This document shows positions 54,664 through 63,283 of a stretch of 64,000 nt of DNA, in pieces (within the stretch, counting starts at the first letter, position 1; each line of letters begins with the position of its first letter). The notes beneath the pieces were generated by a model that worked only from the letters and a program-made list of their open reading frames with translations, did not search any database and was not told the origin of the DNA. This DNA is from Rhizobium sp. BT04 (GTDB taxonomy: Bacteria; Pseudomonadota; Alphaproteobacteria; Rhizobiales; Rhizobiaceae): assembly GCF_030053135.1 (NCBI RefSeq), contig NZ_CP125653.1:372001-436000 (forward strand). The letters are read 5' to 3'. Made by a program: the position numbers and the translations under genes.

Positions 54664-56577
54664 TTAGCAACCGCTCTCCCCAATCAACTCCCATATATCG
54701 ACCTTCTCGGCGCGCCCCTTGACCTGCACCAGGCCCATCGGCCGAAACCCAAACCGATCTCCCACCGCGTCGTGAACGGCCGCGCTCACCAGGATCGACG
54801 TCCCAAACTCCTTGTTCAGCCCTTCCAGCCGTGAGGCGACGTTGATCGTGTCGCCCATAGCGGTGTATTGCTGCCGCGAAATCGCGCCGAAGCTGCCGAC
54901 GACTGCGGGGCCGGTGTGCAAGCCGAATCGCGTGATGAGCGCGGGACGGCCGTTCCTGTTGTTTTCTTCGTTCAACTCGTCGATCGCCGCCTTCATGGCC
55001 AGTGCGCATCGACAGCCGTGTTCGGCATGCCTGGCATCCGGGACAGGGGCGTTCCACATGACGAAAATGGAGTCGCCGAGATATTGGACGACTGTCCCGC
55101 CATGGCGCTCGGCGATGGTGTTCAACAGCTCGAAATAGGCCGACAGCGTATCGACCACCTCCTCGGGCGAATTGAGTTCGGATATGGTCGTGAAGTCTCT
55201 GATATCGGTAAACAGCGCGGTCACATCCTGCCGCTTCGCCTTGACGACCGCTCGCCCTTCCGGGCTGACGATACGCCGCACCACTTCACGCGGAACATAG
55301 AGGGCAAACTGGCCGATGGCGTGACGGCTTGCCGAGAGCGCGCTCGCCAGCGTGTTGATCTCCGTGATCCACGAATGCGACAAAGCTTTCTCGCCGACAT
55401 CGAGATCGCCGATCCTGTGCGCCTCGTCGGCGAGCCGATAGAGAGAGCGGCTGACCATGCGCGAAAGCACCACCGATGCACCGACACCCGCGATCAAGAG
55501 GATGCCGGCAATCAGGAGATTGCGCACGAGCAGCCGGTTGGCCTCGGCCACGAGGTCCTCCAGCGGCACGACGATTGCGGCCGTGCTTCCCTGGAAGAGG
55601 CCGGACACGCTGACAGGGGCCATCTGCACCAGATAGCTTGCGCCATCGAGATCGAACCGTGCAGCGCCACCGCTTGCGAAGGCGCGATCCCGCCGCAGCC
55701 TGGCCACGGTTTCAAGGCTCGGGTCGAAAGCGTTTGCCGTCGCGGCGAATGCGCCTGAAGTTCTCGCCCATAACCCGATGATCCTGCTCATGATCTGAGC
55801 GTCGGAATGGGCGACGAGATTGCCGCCTTCATCGATAATGTAGGCGCGGGCATGCGGCGAAATCCCCTGCGCATCCAGCAGGCGGCCGATCGTCTGCAGA
55901 TGAATGTTGATGCCGACGACCACCTGGCGATGCCCCTTCATCGGAGCTGCAATGGTCAGCGTGGGAACATTGAGTGTTCCGGTCACATAGGGTCCGACGG
56001 AGACCGGAACCCCATCCTGAACGACGGATTGATACCAGGGGCGTTGCCGCGGATCGAAAGACGCATATTCGATGTCCCGCTCGCCGATCGGTCTTGCCTG
56101 GCTGTCGAGAAAGCGAAGCGTGGATATGACGTCGGCGGTTTGTCTCTCCGCGATCATCCTGATCGCGGAAGCCGCGCCACCGGGCGCGGAGAGGGTCTGG
56201 CGAACATCCTCTCTCGCGAGATTTATGACTTGCAGATACGAACCGTCGGGATATCCGGTGTAGATACTTGTCGCCTCGGGGACGTTTCGCAGAACTTCCA
56301 GAAAGAATTCCTGTTTTGCCTCGATATCCTGAGGCGGCGCAGAAACGAGCTGCGGCATGGTCGATGCCAGCGCGACCGCCTCTGTGCCTCCCTGCAGCGT
56401 ATTGCGGTATCCCTCGATCAGCCGCAGGCTCATCTCGCGCATCTGCTGCATGCCGGCATTCACTGCGGCATCGCTTCCCTGCCTGAATGCCATCCAGATG
56501 ATCGGCATCGACGTGCAGAGCAGCGAGGCTACGACCAGGACGCCGAGATGCACTCTGAGCGGTTTAGACCAGCGCAC
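54664..56577 (-). CDS. Cache-HAMP class III adenylate/guanylate cyclase
   Basis: The 637-residue protein has a membrane helix at 8-30, a periplasmic double-Cache domain (about 35-340), a second helix (352-372), a HAMP-like linker and a cyclase domain (about 448-630). Metal aspartates D458 and D502, base-specifying D576, and N579 and R583 are present. The usual base-contacting lysine is Q498. It probably senses a small molecule outside the membrane and makes cAMP in the cytosol. It stands alone, convergent with the small secreted protein gene. A degraded methyltransferase fragment lies upstream. Confidence 0.92.
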   Translation of the reverse strand: MRWSKPLRVHLGVLVVASLLCTSMPIIWMAFRQGSDAAVNAGMQQMREMSLRLIEGYRNTLQGGTEAVALASTMPQLVSAPPQDIEAKQEFFLEVLRNVPEATSIYTGYPDGSYLQVINLAREDVRQTLSAPGGAASAIRMIAERQTADVISTLRFLDSQARPIGERDIEYASFDPRQRPWYQSVVQDGVPVSVGPYVTGTLNVPTLTIAAPMKGHRQVVVGINIHLQTIGRLLDAQGISPHARAYIIDEGGNLVAHSDAQIMSRIIGLWARTSGAFAATANAFDPSLETVARLRRDRAFASGGAARFDLDGASYLVQMAPVSVSGLFQGSTAAIVVPLEDLVAEANRLLVRNLLIAGILLIAGVGASVVLSRMVSRSLYRLADEAHRIGDLDVGEKALSHSWITEINTLASALSASRHAIGQFALYVPREVVRRIVSPEGRAVVKAKRQDVTALFTDIRDFTTISELNSPEEVVDTLSAYFELLNTIAERHGGTVVQYLGDSIFVMWNAPVPDARHAEHGCRCALAMKAAIDELNEENNRNGRPALITRFGLHTGPAVVGSFGAISRQQYTAMGDTINVASRLEGLNKEFGTSILVSAAVHDAVGDRFGFRPMGLVQVKGRAEKVDIWELIGESGC

Positions 56578-56700
56578 GAGATTTCCCTCGAAATGCGGAC
56601 CGCCTCAGCGCACCTATCGTCCCAAGGCTCGTCTAACCGTGGATGAAGCGCGTCCCCATGACGGCAGCTAACCGCTTTTTTCGGGCTTGCACAAGATCCG

Positions 56701-56756
56701 GCCTTCGCTCTCGCCGGCGGCGCAATAAGCCGAACCTTCTCTTACAGTCCGTTCTG
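56701..56756 (-). pseudogene. Remnant of an FkbM-type methyltransferase gene
   Basis: A 26-base exact match, and then a further similar stretch, correspond to 57275-57334 inside the intact FkbM gene. The piece would encode part of the CAAGESEG block. It lies in the 298-bp gap between the FkbM stop and the cyclase start and has no open frame with a start. It is a short duplicated or leftover fragment, not a working gene. Nothing else is supported in this gap. Confidence 0.6.
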
Positions 56757-56875
56757 CTCCGGCTCCGCTGCCTTGATAGTGAAAGGTGTACCGTGCGGCA
56801 GCACGATGCCAACGACGATCAGTTTTATCCTGCCTCATTTCCGCAAATGCCTGATGGTATTTTCCCGAAGCAAAT

Positions 56876-57754
56876 CTAAGGCAAAAACAGCACGTTATAC
56901 TGCTCAAACTCCCCCGGCAGGTCGCGGACTTTCATCTCCACCTCGCGGTCTTCGAACAGCACGAGGCAATCCTCGTAAAATCCCGACAGCATCGATATGA
57001 AGGCTTTCGTGCCCTCCGGCCCGTAGAAGAGCGGGGTGAACTCCATATGGAGCGGCACGCGGCGGGCAAGCAGTGGCTGCATCGAGCGGCAGGCGACCGG
57101 CTCGTAGCCTTCGATATCCATCCAGACCAGGCCGATCGAGGCGGGATCGACCGAGAGGCCGGCGAGGATCTCGGAGACCGGCTTCACCGGCACGCTGATC
57201 TTTTTGTCGGTCGGGCTCTGGCGGATGGCGCTGCTCTTGCCGTGATTGTTGAGGTTGAGGAAAAAGTCGATCTCGCCTTCGCTCTCGCCGGCGGCGCAAT
57301 TGATGAGCCGAACCTTCTCCTCCAGCCGGTTCTGGCGGATGTTGAGGGCAAGCAGTGGGAAATTGCGCGGATCGGGCTCGATGCTGACGATCTGGGCGTA
57401 CGTATCGCTCAACGCGAAATAGACGGTCTGGGTGCCGATATTGCCGCCGATCTCGAGCAGCGTCGCATCCTTTCTGAGCAGGCCGCGCTCGCGCAGGATG
57501 ACGATCAGCCGGTCGACGGCCTCGCGCTCGAAATGACCCTTCCGGAAGACCTTGCGGCCGATATAGTCCGAAGGCGAGAAGGTCATCAGATGGTCGCCGG
57601 CGTCGACCGTCATCGAGACGACGCGCGGGCCGATATTCTCGATCAGCAGCCGGCGGCCGAAGCGGGTGTCGAAGAAACGCGAAGCGGCTCTGTTGCGCGC
57701 CTTGCGCAGGCGGCGGCTCCAGTATTTGGCGGTCAGCCAGGGCTTGCCGGGCAT
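56876..57754 (-). CDS. FkbM-family SAM-dependent methyltransferase
   Basis: The 292-residue protein carries SAM-binding motif I in LLRKDATLLEIGGNIGTQTVYFAL and motif II around IVSIEPDPRNFPLLALNIRQN. The block IGLVWMDIEGYEPVA is typical of FkbM methyltransferases, which often O-methylate sugars. The start overlaps the upstream cyclase stop as ATGA, so the two are translated together. A glycan or small metabolite is the probable acceptor. A fragment of the same gene is present at 56701. Confidence 0.9.
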   Translation of the reverse strand: MPGKPWLTAKYWSRRLRKARNRAASRFFDTRFGRRLLIENIGPRVVSMTVDAGDHLMTFSPSDYIGRKVFRKGHFEREAVDRLIVILRERGLLRKDATLLEIGGNIGTQTVYFALSDTYAQIVSIEPDPRNFPLLALNIRQNRLEEKVRLINCAAGESEGEIDFFLNLNNHGKSSAIRQSPTDKKISVPVKPVSEILAGLSVDPASIGLVWMDIEGYEPVACRSMQPLLARRVPLHMEFTPLFYGPEGTKAFISMLSGFYEDCLVLFEDREVEMKVRDLPGEFEQYNVLFLP

Positions 57755-59472
57755 CAGTCTTTTCCTTCGAGCGGTTCTGCCGCTTTCTCTCTCGGAATGA
57801 CGTAGACTTTCAAGGGCAGGGCCCGGCCGCGCACGCTGATTTCACGGCTTTCGATGCCGGAGAGATCGGCGCCGGAGAGGTTCGCCACCGGTTCGGAGAT
57901 GACGATCGCCGCCTCGAACTCCTTGGCGGCACTTTCCAGCCGGCTCGCGACGTTGACGGTATCGCCGATCGCCGTCATGCTGCGCACCCGCCCATAGCCC
58001 ATCGTGCCGACGACGGCGGGGCCGGTGTGAATGCCGATCGCGATGCGCAGCGGCAGCGCCAGCTCGTCGGCCAGTTCGGCGGCGAGTTTCTCGATCTCGG
58101 CAACGATCGCCGCAGCGGCCGTGAGCGCCTCGCGGCAGGCTTGCTCCGGCGCGGTGTTGAGGCCGAAGAGCGCCATGGCGCCGTCGCCGACGAACTTGTC
58201 GAGCCGCCCGCCCGCCTGTTCCACAGCCTTGCCGATGATGGCGAAATAGCGGTTCAGCAGGAAGACGACGTCGAAGGGCAGGCGGGTTTCCGTCAGCGTG
58301 GTGAAATGGCGGATATCCACGAAGAGCACAGCGATCTCGCGCTCGCGGCCGGGGCTGGTCTCCTGGCTGTTGGCCGGAAGGGCCGCTTCGAGCGCCGGCA
58401 CGAGCAGCGGCGCGACCGCGACATCGCGGTTGGGGCGAAGCTGGCAGGCAAGCCGGACATCCGGACCGGCATCGATGCGCTTTAGCGTTGTCTGTTCCAT
58501 CTTGTCGGGGTGCGGCAGGCTTTCGTAATCGCCAAGGATCTGCACCCGGCAGGTGGAGCACTGGCCCTTGCCGCCGCAGACGGCGTAATGCGGCAGGCCG
58601 CCGAGCCGGCTTGCCTCCAGCACCGAGAAGCCGCGCGGCACGCGGATCACCTCGCCGCCCGGATAATGCACGGCGACCTGGTCGAGCCGCTCCTTCAGCT
58701 TGCGCCGGGCGCGGGCGACGACGACGATCAGCAGCGAGGCCGAGAAGGCGCCGTAGAGCCCGGCGCGGATCATGGCGACCTGACGGTGAACCTCCGGATT
58801 GGAGATGTAATGGGTGTTGACGCCCTCCTTGTAGGCGCTGATCGTCATGGCCTGCTGGTAGGAGGGGTCGGCGAGCGTGCGGCCCATTTCGACGAAACCG
58901 AGCAGCGAAAGCACCGGTACCAGGATCGCCAGCGCCAGCAGCAGGGGCGCAAAGTCAGGGTACCAGGAGCGGTAGCGCAGCCAGAAATGAATGCCGATGC
59001 AGCCGTGGATCCAGACGGCGACAACAGCGAAGCCCTGCCGCAGGCCGTTCGTCGGGTTCCTGATCCAGAGCATACTGACGACCGCCTCGTAGTCATCGAT
59101 ATAGCCGTAGAGCTCGTGGGCGATGCGCGTGCCGATGACATGATCGAGGAGCAGCAGCGGAATCATCAAGCCGAGCACGATCTGCGCCATTTCGCCCTTC
59201 GGCATGACGAGGCTGCGTCTGACATAGATGGCGCGCAGCACCAGTGCGATATGGATCAGAACCGACGCATAGAAGACGGTCGTCCCCACAGAATTGCGCC
59301 AGATCGCCAGAAAGAGGCGGGCGGCTTTATCGGCGGCGGAGACTGAAATCAGGCCGATCGCATGGTTCGACAAATGCATCAGAACGAAGATGAAAATGAC
59401 GAGGCCGGAACCAAGCCTTGCCCTTCTGATCGAGCGCTCCGAAAATATCCCTGTGGCCGAGACCGTCGTCAT
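57754..59472 (-). CDS. Redox-sensing class III cyclase: membrane anchor + [2Fe-2S] + cyclase (CyaC-like)
   Basis: The 572-residue protein has three parts. Residues 1-260 form about six membrane helices with histidines H33, H37, H74, H111, H119, H156 and H162. They resemble the di-haem b anchor of succinate dehydrogenases. Residues 262-350 are a plant-type ferredoxin domain with cluster cysteines C299, C305, C308 and C343. Residues 375-560 are the cyclase domain with D386, D430, K426, D504, N507 and R511 all present, so it should be active. S. meliloti CyaC is a quinone-responsive di-haem cyclase of this kind. The gene is translationally coupled to the FkbM gene downstream. Confidence 0.9.
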   Translation of the reverse strand: MTTVSATGIFSERSIRRARLGSGLVIFIFVLMHLSNHAIGLISVSAADKAARLFLAIWRNSVGTTVFYASVLIHIALVLRAIYVRRSLVMPKGEMAQIVLGLMIPLLLLDHVIGTRIAHELYGYIDDYEAVVSMLWIRNPTNGLRQGFAVVAVWIHGCIGIHFWLRYRSWYPDFAPLLLALAILVPVLSLLGFVEMGRTLADPSYQQAMTISAYKEGVNTHYISNPEVHRQVAMIRAGLYGAFSASLLIVVVARARRKLKERLDQVAVHYPGGEVIRVPRGFSVLEASRLGGLPHYAVCGGKGQCSTCRVQILGDYESLPHPDKMEQTTLKRIDAGPDVRLACQLRPNRDVAVAPLLVPALEAALPANSQETSPGREREIAVLFVDIRHFTTLTETRLPFDVVFLLNRYFAIIGKAVEQAGGRLDKFVGDGAMALFGLNTAPEQACREALTAAAAIVAEIEKLAAELADELALPLRIAIGIHTGPAVVGTMGYGRVRSMTAIGDTVNVASRLESAAKEFEAAIVISEPVANLSGADLSGIESREISVRGRALPLKVYVIPREKAAEPLEGKD

Positions 59473-59652
59473 TCATTCCCGTTCTTGTCGATGCAACCGC
59501 AGGCCCATAGAGATTGAGAAAGAGGCGGAATTGCTTCCATCGCGATCACATTCCATATGCTTATGCGCAAGTTTTAGGGAAATGGACAATAGCGGAGTTT
59601 CGCCAACGGGCATGCCGAGTGGAAACAGTGTGTCCTTACGTGAGGGTTGTGA

Positions 59653-60747
59653 ATGCGGGTGGCTTTCTACGCGCCGATGAAATCGCCGAACCATCCGGTG
59701 CCGTCAGGTGACCGGTTGATGGCGCGGCTGTTGATCCGGGCGCTGGAGCTTGCCGGGCATGAGGTCGATATCGTTTCCGAATTCCGCGCCTATGCCGCGA
59801 CGCCGGAGGCGGCGGCCGAACTCGAACCCGCCATCCGCGCCGAACTGCAGCGGTTGCGGGAGAAATGGACGTCCGGGCCGCGACCCGAACTCTGGTTCTG
59901 CTACCATCCCTATTACAAATCGCCCGACCCTTTCGGGCCGGTGATATCAGCCGAATTCGCCATTCCCTATGTGACGGCCGAAGCCTCATATGCGGCAAAG
60001 CGCGACAGGACCGGCTGGGCGGCTCAACAGAAGCGCGTCGGCGAAGCGATCATGCAGGCGGCGGTCAATATCAGCTTCACCGATCGTGACCGGGCAGGTC
60101 TTTCCGCCGCCTTTCCACAGGCGCGGCTTGCCGGCCTGAAACCCTTCATCGACACGACGCTGTTCGAGGGGCTGTCGCCGACGCCGGATCCGCGCCGGCT
60201 GATGACGGTGGCGATGATGCGGGCCGGCGACAAGATGCAAAGCTATGCGATGCTAGCGAAAGCATTGCGGCTGATCGAAGACCGGCCGTGGACCCTTGCC
60301 GTCATCGGCGATGGCCCGATGCGCCATGAGGTGCAGGCGCTGTTTGCCGGTTTCCCCACGGGCCGCATCGAATGGCTGGGCGAGCGGGATGGGGCTGAGA
60401 TCGCCGGCTTGCTCGGCGGCGGCGGCCTCTATGTCTGGCCGGGCTGCGGCGAAGCTTACGGCCTTGCCTATCTGGAGGCCCAGGCCGCCGGCCTGCCTGT
60501 CGTGGCGCAGGCAACGGCGGGCGTGCCCGCGGTGGTCGAGGCCGAGGTGACCGGCCTGCTGACGCCCGATGGCGATGTTGCCGCCTATGCCGGGGCCGTG
60601 GCGGCCTTGCTTGACGACCGAGCGCGGCGAGAGGCGATGGGGCAGGCAGCGCGGCGCTTCGTGCTCGACGAGCGCTCGCTGCCGATGGCAGCTGCGCGGC
60701 TGGACGGAATTTTGCGGGACTATGCGGCAACAGGAGCGATGCGATGA
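59653..60747 (+). CDS. Glycosyltransferase family 4
   Basis: The 364-residue protein opens MRVAFYAPMKSPNHPVPSGDRLMARLLIRAL with the GT-B acceptor loop and carries the EX7E motif in GEAYGLAYLEAQAAGLPVV. It ends before the polysaccharide deacetylase gene with an ATGA overlap, so the two work on the same glycan. GAGGG precedes the start. A cell-surface oligosaccharide is the probable product; no sugar can be named. Confidence 0.9.
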   Translation: MRVAFYAPMKSPNHPVPSGDRLMARLLIRALELAGHEVDIVSEFRAYAATPEAAAELEPAIRAELQRLREKWTSGPRPELWFCYHPYYKSPDPFGPVISAEFAIPYVTAEASYAAKRDRTGWAAQQKRVGEAIMQAAVNISFTDRDRAGLSAAFPQARLAGLKPFIDTTLFEGLSPTPDPRRLMTVAMMRAGDKMQSYAMLAKALRLIEDRPWTLAVIGDGPMRHEVQALFAGFPTGRIEWLGERDGAEIAGLLGGGGLYVWPGCGEAYGLAYLEAQAAGLPVVAQATAGVPAVVEAEVTGLLTPDGDVAAYAGAVAALLDDRARREAMGQAARRFVLDERSLPMAAARLDGILRDYAATGAMR

Positions 60748-61493
60748 CCGATGGGACGAGCTGGGAGCCGCTGCACCGCGAGCTCGACCGCTGGCAGGCC
60801 GCCGGCCGCGCGGCGCGGTTCTGGCTGCGCGACGACGATGCCATCGAGCCGACGCCTGATCTGGAGACGCTGCTGGCGCTGGCGGGTGAAAGCCAGGTTC
60901 CGCTGATGCTCGCCGTCATTCCCGGCCTGACCGGCGAGGCTTTGGCGGCGCGGCTCGCGGAGGACGCAGGCGTCACCGTCGCCGTGCACGGCTGGTCGCA
61001 TACGAACCATGCGGGGCCGGAACGGAAGAAGCAGGAACTCGGCGGCGAGCGGCCGGCCGACGTCGTGCTCGGCGAGCTGCGGGAAGGCTTCCAGCGGCTT
61101 GAGCGGCTGTATCCGGCCCGCTTCCAGCCGGTGCTGGTGCCGCCGTGGAACCGCATCGACGCGGCCCTCATCCCGGCGCTGCCGGGCCTCGGATTTGCGG
61201 CACTTTCGGTCTATGGGCGGGCAAAGGGCGGCCCGATGCCGCTGCTCAACACCCATGTCGACATCATCGACTGGCACGGCACGCGCGGCGGACGCAGCGA
61301 GGCCGAGCTGGTGGCCGAACTGGTGGCGGAACTCAGCGACCGCTTTGCCGGCAGCGAGGAGCCCATCGGCATACTCACCCACCATCTGGTGCATGACACG
61401 GCCGCATGGGATTTCCTGTCGGGCCTGTTTGCGGTGACGGCTCGGCATCCTGCCGTCCGCTGGTCGCCGGCGACGGCACTGCTGCAAGCTTAG
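60744..61493 (+). CDS. Polysaccharide deacetylase-like protein
   Basis: The 249-residue protein has ARFWLRDDDAIEPT with paired aspartates, VAVHGWSHTNHAG with the histidine pair of the metal site, and VLVPPWNRID. These are three of the five motifs of the NodB-homology (CE4) family. It lacks a signal peptide and so acts in the cytosol, probably on a lipid-linked or nucleotide sugar intermediate made with the upstream glycosyltransferase. The acceptor is unknown. The gene is 11 bp from the convergent GFA gene. Confidence 0.88.
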   Translation: MTDGTSWEPLHRELDRWQAAGRAARFWLRDDDAIEPTPDLETLLALAGESQVPLMLAVIPGLTGEALAARLAEDAGVTVAVHGWSHTNHAGPERKKQELGGERPADVVLGELREGFQRLERLYPARFQPVLVPPWNRIDAALIPALPGLGFAALSVYGRAKGGPMPLLNTHVDIIDWHGTRGGRSEAELVAELVAELSDRFAGSEEPIGILTHHLVHDTAAWDFLSGLFAVTARHPAVRWSPATALLQA

Positions 61494-61504
61494 GCGGCCG
61501 CGGA

Positions 61505-61879
61505 TCACCTTCGGTCTTCCTCATACTGCTCGGCGCCCTCCACCGGCCGCAGCCACGGTTCGCGGCGCTTGATCCAGAGTTCGTAGCGCGGCACCAGCGG
61601 CGTCGGGGCCTCGGACAGGATGCCGAGTTTGATTTCCGCCTCTTCATCGTCGACGGAAAACAGCCGCGAACCACAGCCGGTGCAGAAATGCCGGCCTTGG
61701 AACTCGCCGGTTTGCCCAGAATGTTCAAATTGGCCGGCGGACCAGATCCCGTAAAAGGTAAAGGCCGAACCGCTTTCCTTCCTGCAGTCGGTGCAATGGC
61801 AGATTCCAACGCGCAAAGCTTCGCCTCGAACGGAAATCTGCACCTGCCCGCAAAGACACTTTCCGGAAAGCACGGTCAT
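61505..61879 (-). CDS. GFA-family (glutathione-dependent formaldehyde-activating) protein
   Basis: The 124-residue protein has the full zinc-cysteine set of the family: C8 and C10, the C27-C29-C32 cluster in CHCTDCRK, and C66 and C69 in FCTGCGS. The fold is a zinc-rich beta protein. Relatives include Gfa, described as condensing formaldehyde with glutathione, although many members act on other adducts or are of unknown activity. It stands alone, 73 bp from the next hydrolase gene on the same strand. Confidence 0.9.
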   Translation of the reverse strand: MTVLSGKCLCGQVQISVRGEALRVGICHCTDCRKESGSAFTFYGIWSAGQFEHSGQTGEFQGRHFCTGCGSRLFSVDDEEAEIKLGILSEAPTPLVPRYELWIKRREPWLRPVEGAEQYEEDRR

Positions 61880-61952
61880 GGCTGATACCTGTTTCGTTGA
61901 TTTTGCGCTGCCGAGGAAACGGCCTGGCCGAGCATCCGTTCCGCAGCAGCCG

Positions 61953-62783
61953 CTAGATCACCACGATCTGGTTGTCGCGGGCGGCAAAAGATTCGGGGAA
62001 GGCGGCCTGCGCCTGCGCTTCCATCTCGGCCAGCTGTTCGTCGGTGCGGGAGGGTGCGTGGTGGAACAGGGCGAAGCGTTTGGCGCCGGCCATCTTTGCC
62101 AGCTCGGTGCCGTGCTGCCAGGTCGAATGGCCGAAGCCCTTGAAACGCTGCATCTCGTCTTCATTGTAGGTGCAGTCGTAGACGACGAGATCGGCGCCCT
62201 GCATCATTTCCAGCGAGACCGGATCGTGGCTGCCCGGAATATGCTCGATGTCGTAGATCAGAGCGACCGAACGGCCCTGCCACTCGATGCGGTAGCCGAT
62301 GGCGCCGCCTGGATGGTTCAGCATGAAGGTCTTGATCGTGATGCCCTGATAGGGCGTCAGCGCCTGACCGGGATGGAAATCGCGGAAATTCATCGTCGCC
62401 TGGCAGATGTCGGTCTTGACGGGAAACCAGGGCGGGCTGATGAACTGCTCGACCATTTCCCGCGTGCTCATCTTGCCGTCGAGATGGCCCGACCAGATGT
62501 TGACGTTGATCGAGGGATAATAGATCGCCTTGAAGAACGGCAGGCCGATGATGTGGTCGTAGTGGCAGTGGCTGAAGAACAGGTCGACATCGCTGACGCC
62601 GTCGGCGAGCAATGATAAGCCCGCCTCGCGCAGGCCGGAGCCCGCGTCGAAGATCATCCGGTGTTTTCCGCAGCGAATTTCGATGCAGGACGTGTTACCG
62701 CCGTAGCGGTCGAACTCGGGGCCGGATACGGGAATACTGCCGCGGACGCCCCAAAATTTTACCTGAAACAGTTCTGTCGTCAT
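61953..62783 (-). CDS. Metallo-beta-lactamase-fold hydrolase
   Basis: The 276-residue protein has the metal motif SHCHYDHIIG (H72, H74, D76, H77). It also has VKFWGVRGSIPVSG at the start, LNHPGGAIGYRIEW in the middle and LFHHAP near the end. This wording belongs to the group containing phosphoribosyl cyclic phosphate and cyclic-nucleotide phosphodiesterases (PhnP-like and related). Hydrolysis of a phosphodiester is therefore likely, but the substrate is not shown. Given the cyclases nearby, a cyclic nucleotide is one possibility. It has a complete active site. Confidence 0.88.
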   Translation of the reverse strand: MTTELFQVKFWGVRGSIPVSGPEFDRYGGNTSCIEIRCGKHRMIFDAGSGLREAGLSLLADGVSDVDLFFSHCHYDHIIGLPFFKAIYYPSINVNIWSGHLDGKMSTREMVEQFISPPWFPVKTDICQATMNFRDFHPGQALTPYQGITIKTFMLNHPGGAIGYRIEWQGRSVALIYDIEHIPGSHDPVSLEMMQGADLVVYDCTYNEDEMQRFKGFGHSTWQHGTELAKMAGAKRFALFHHAPSRTDEQLAEMEAQAQAAFPESFAARDNQIVVI

Positions 62784-63283
62784 CTTTCTTCAAACCGGCC
62801 TTCCCGCATCGCCATCGTAATCATAGTTTATCCCGATGCGAAGCAGCAGAATTCCACGGGTTTGCCTGTGTCCCCTTTCCTTCTCCTAACCGCTAGCGGA
62901 AGAAGGAGTAGATTTTCCTAAGCAATCGGCTTTCGCTTCGGAAAGCAACCCAGTATGGTTGGTTTTCGGTAAACGGGCTGCTGGGATGGGACATTTTCCC
63001 GTAACTCATGCCTATTAGATGGTTGCGCGCGATTGAAAAAACAATTGCCGCCGTTCCATGGCCGAATCCCCTTGTGAAGCCGGTGGCAGCAAAGCTCGCT
63101 ACGACAGCCCGAAAGGCAGCGCACGCGTCGGCGCGGCGTCGGCGGATGTCTCATCCGGCTCCAATACCGGCAGAAATCGGTATCCTATGAGAAAATTATG
63201 CTCGTTCCGACAGGAATGTTTCCTTGCTTGGCGTTGCCGAAAAGCGATATATCCGAGGATATAGGAAATATACGAGACTTCTG
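62784..63283. other. Intergenic region with a hairpin and a GntR operator candidate
   Basis: No supportable gene was found in these 500 bp. A hairpin of about 30 bases at 62878-62907 combines TCCTTCT/AGAAGGA with the inner palindrome CCGCTAGCGG. The region from 62990 to 63270 holds the promoter of the GntR gene. Confidence 0.5.
63248..63263 (+). promoter_or_regulatory. Candidate autoregulatory operator of the GntR gene
   Basis: TATATCCGAGGATATA is a perfect 7-bp inverted repeat with a 2-bp centre. It ends 20 bp before the proposed GntR start. FCD-type GntR regulators bind short palindromes in this position. Confidence 0.5.

Noticed and set aside
62878..62907. Rho-independent terminator
   Set aside because: The hairpin is strong, but no plus-strand gene ends upstream of it and the minus-strand gene begins beyond it.
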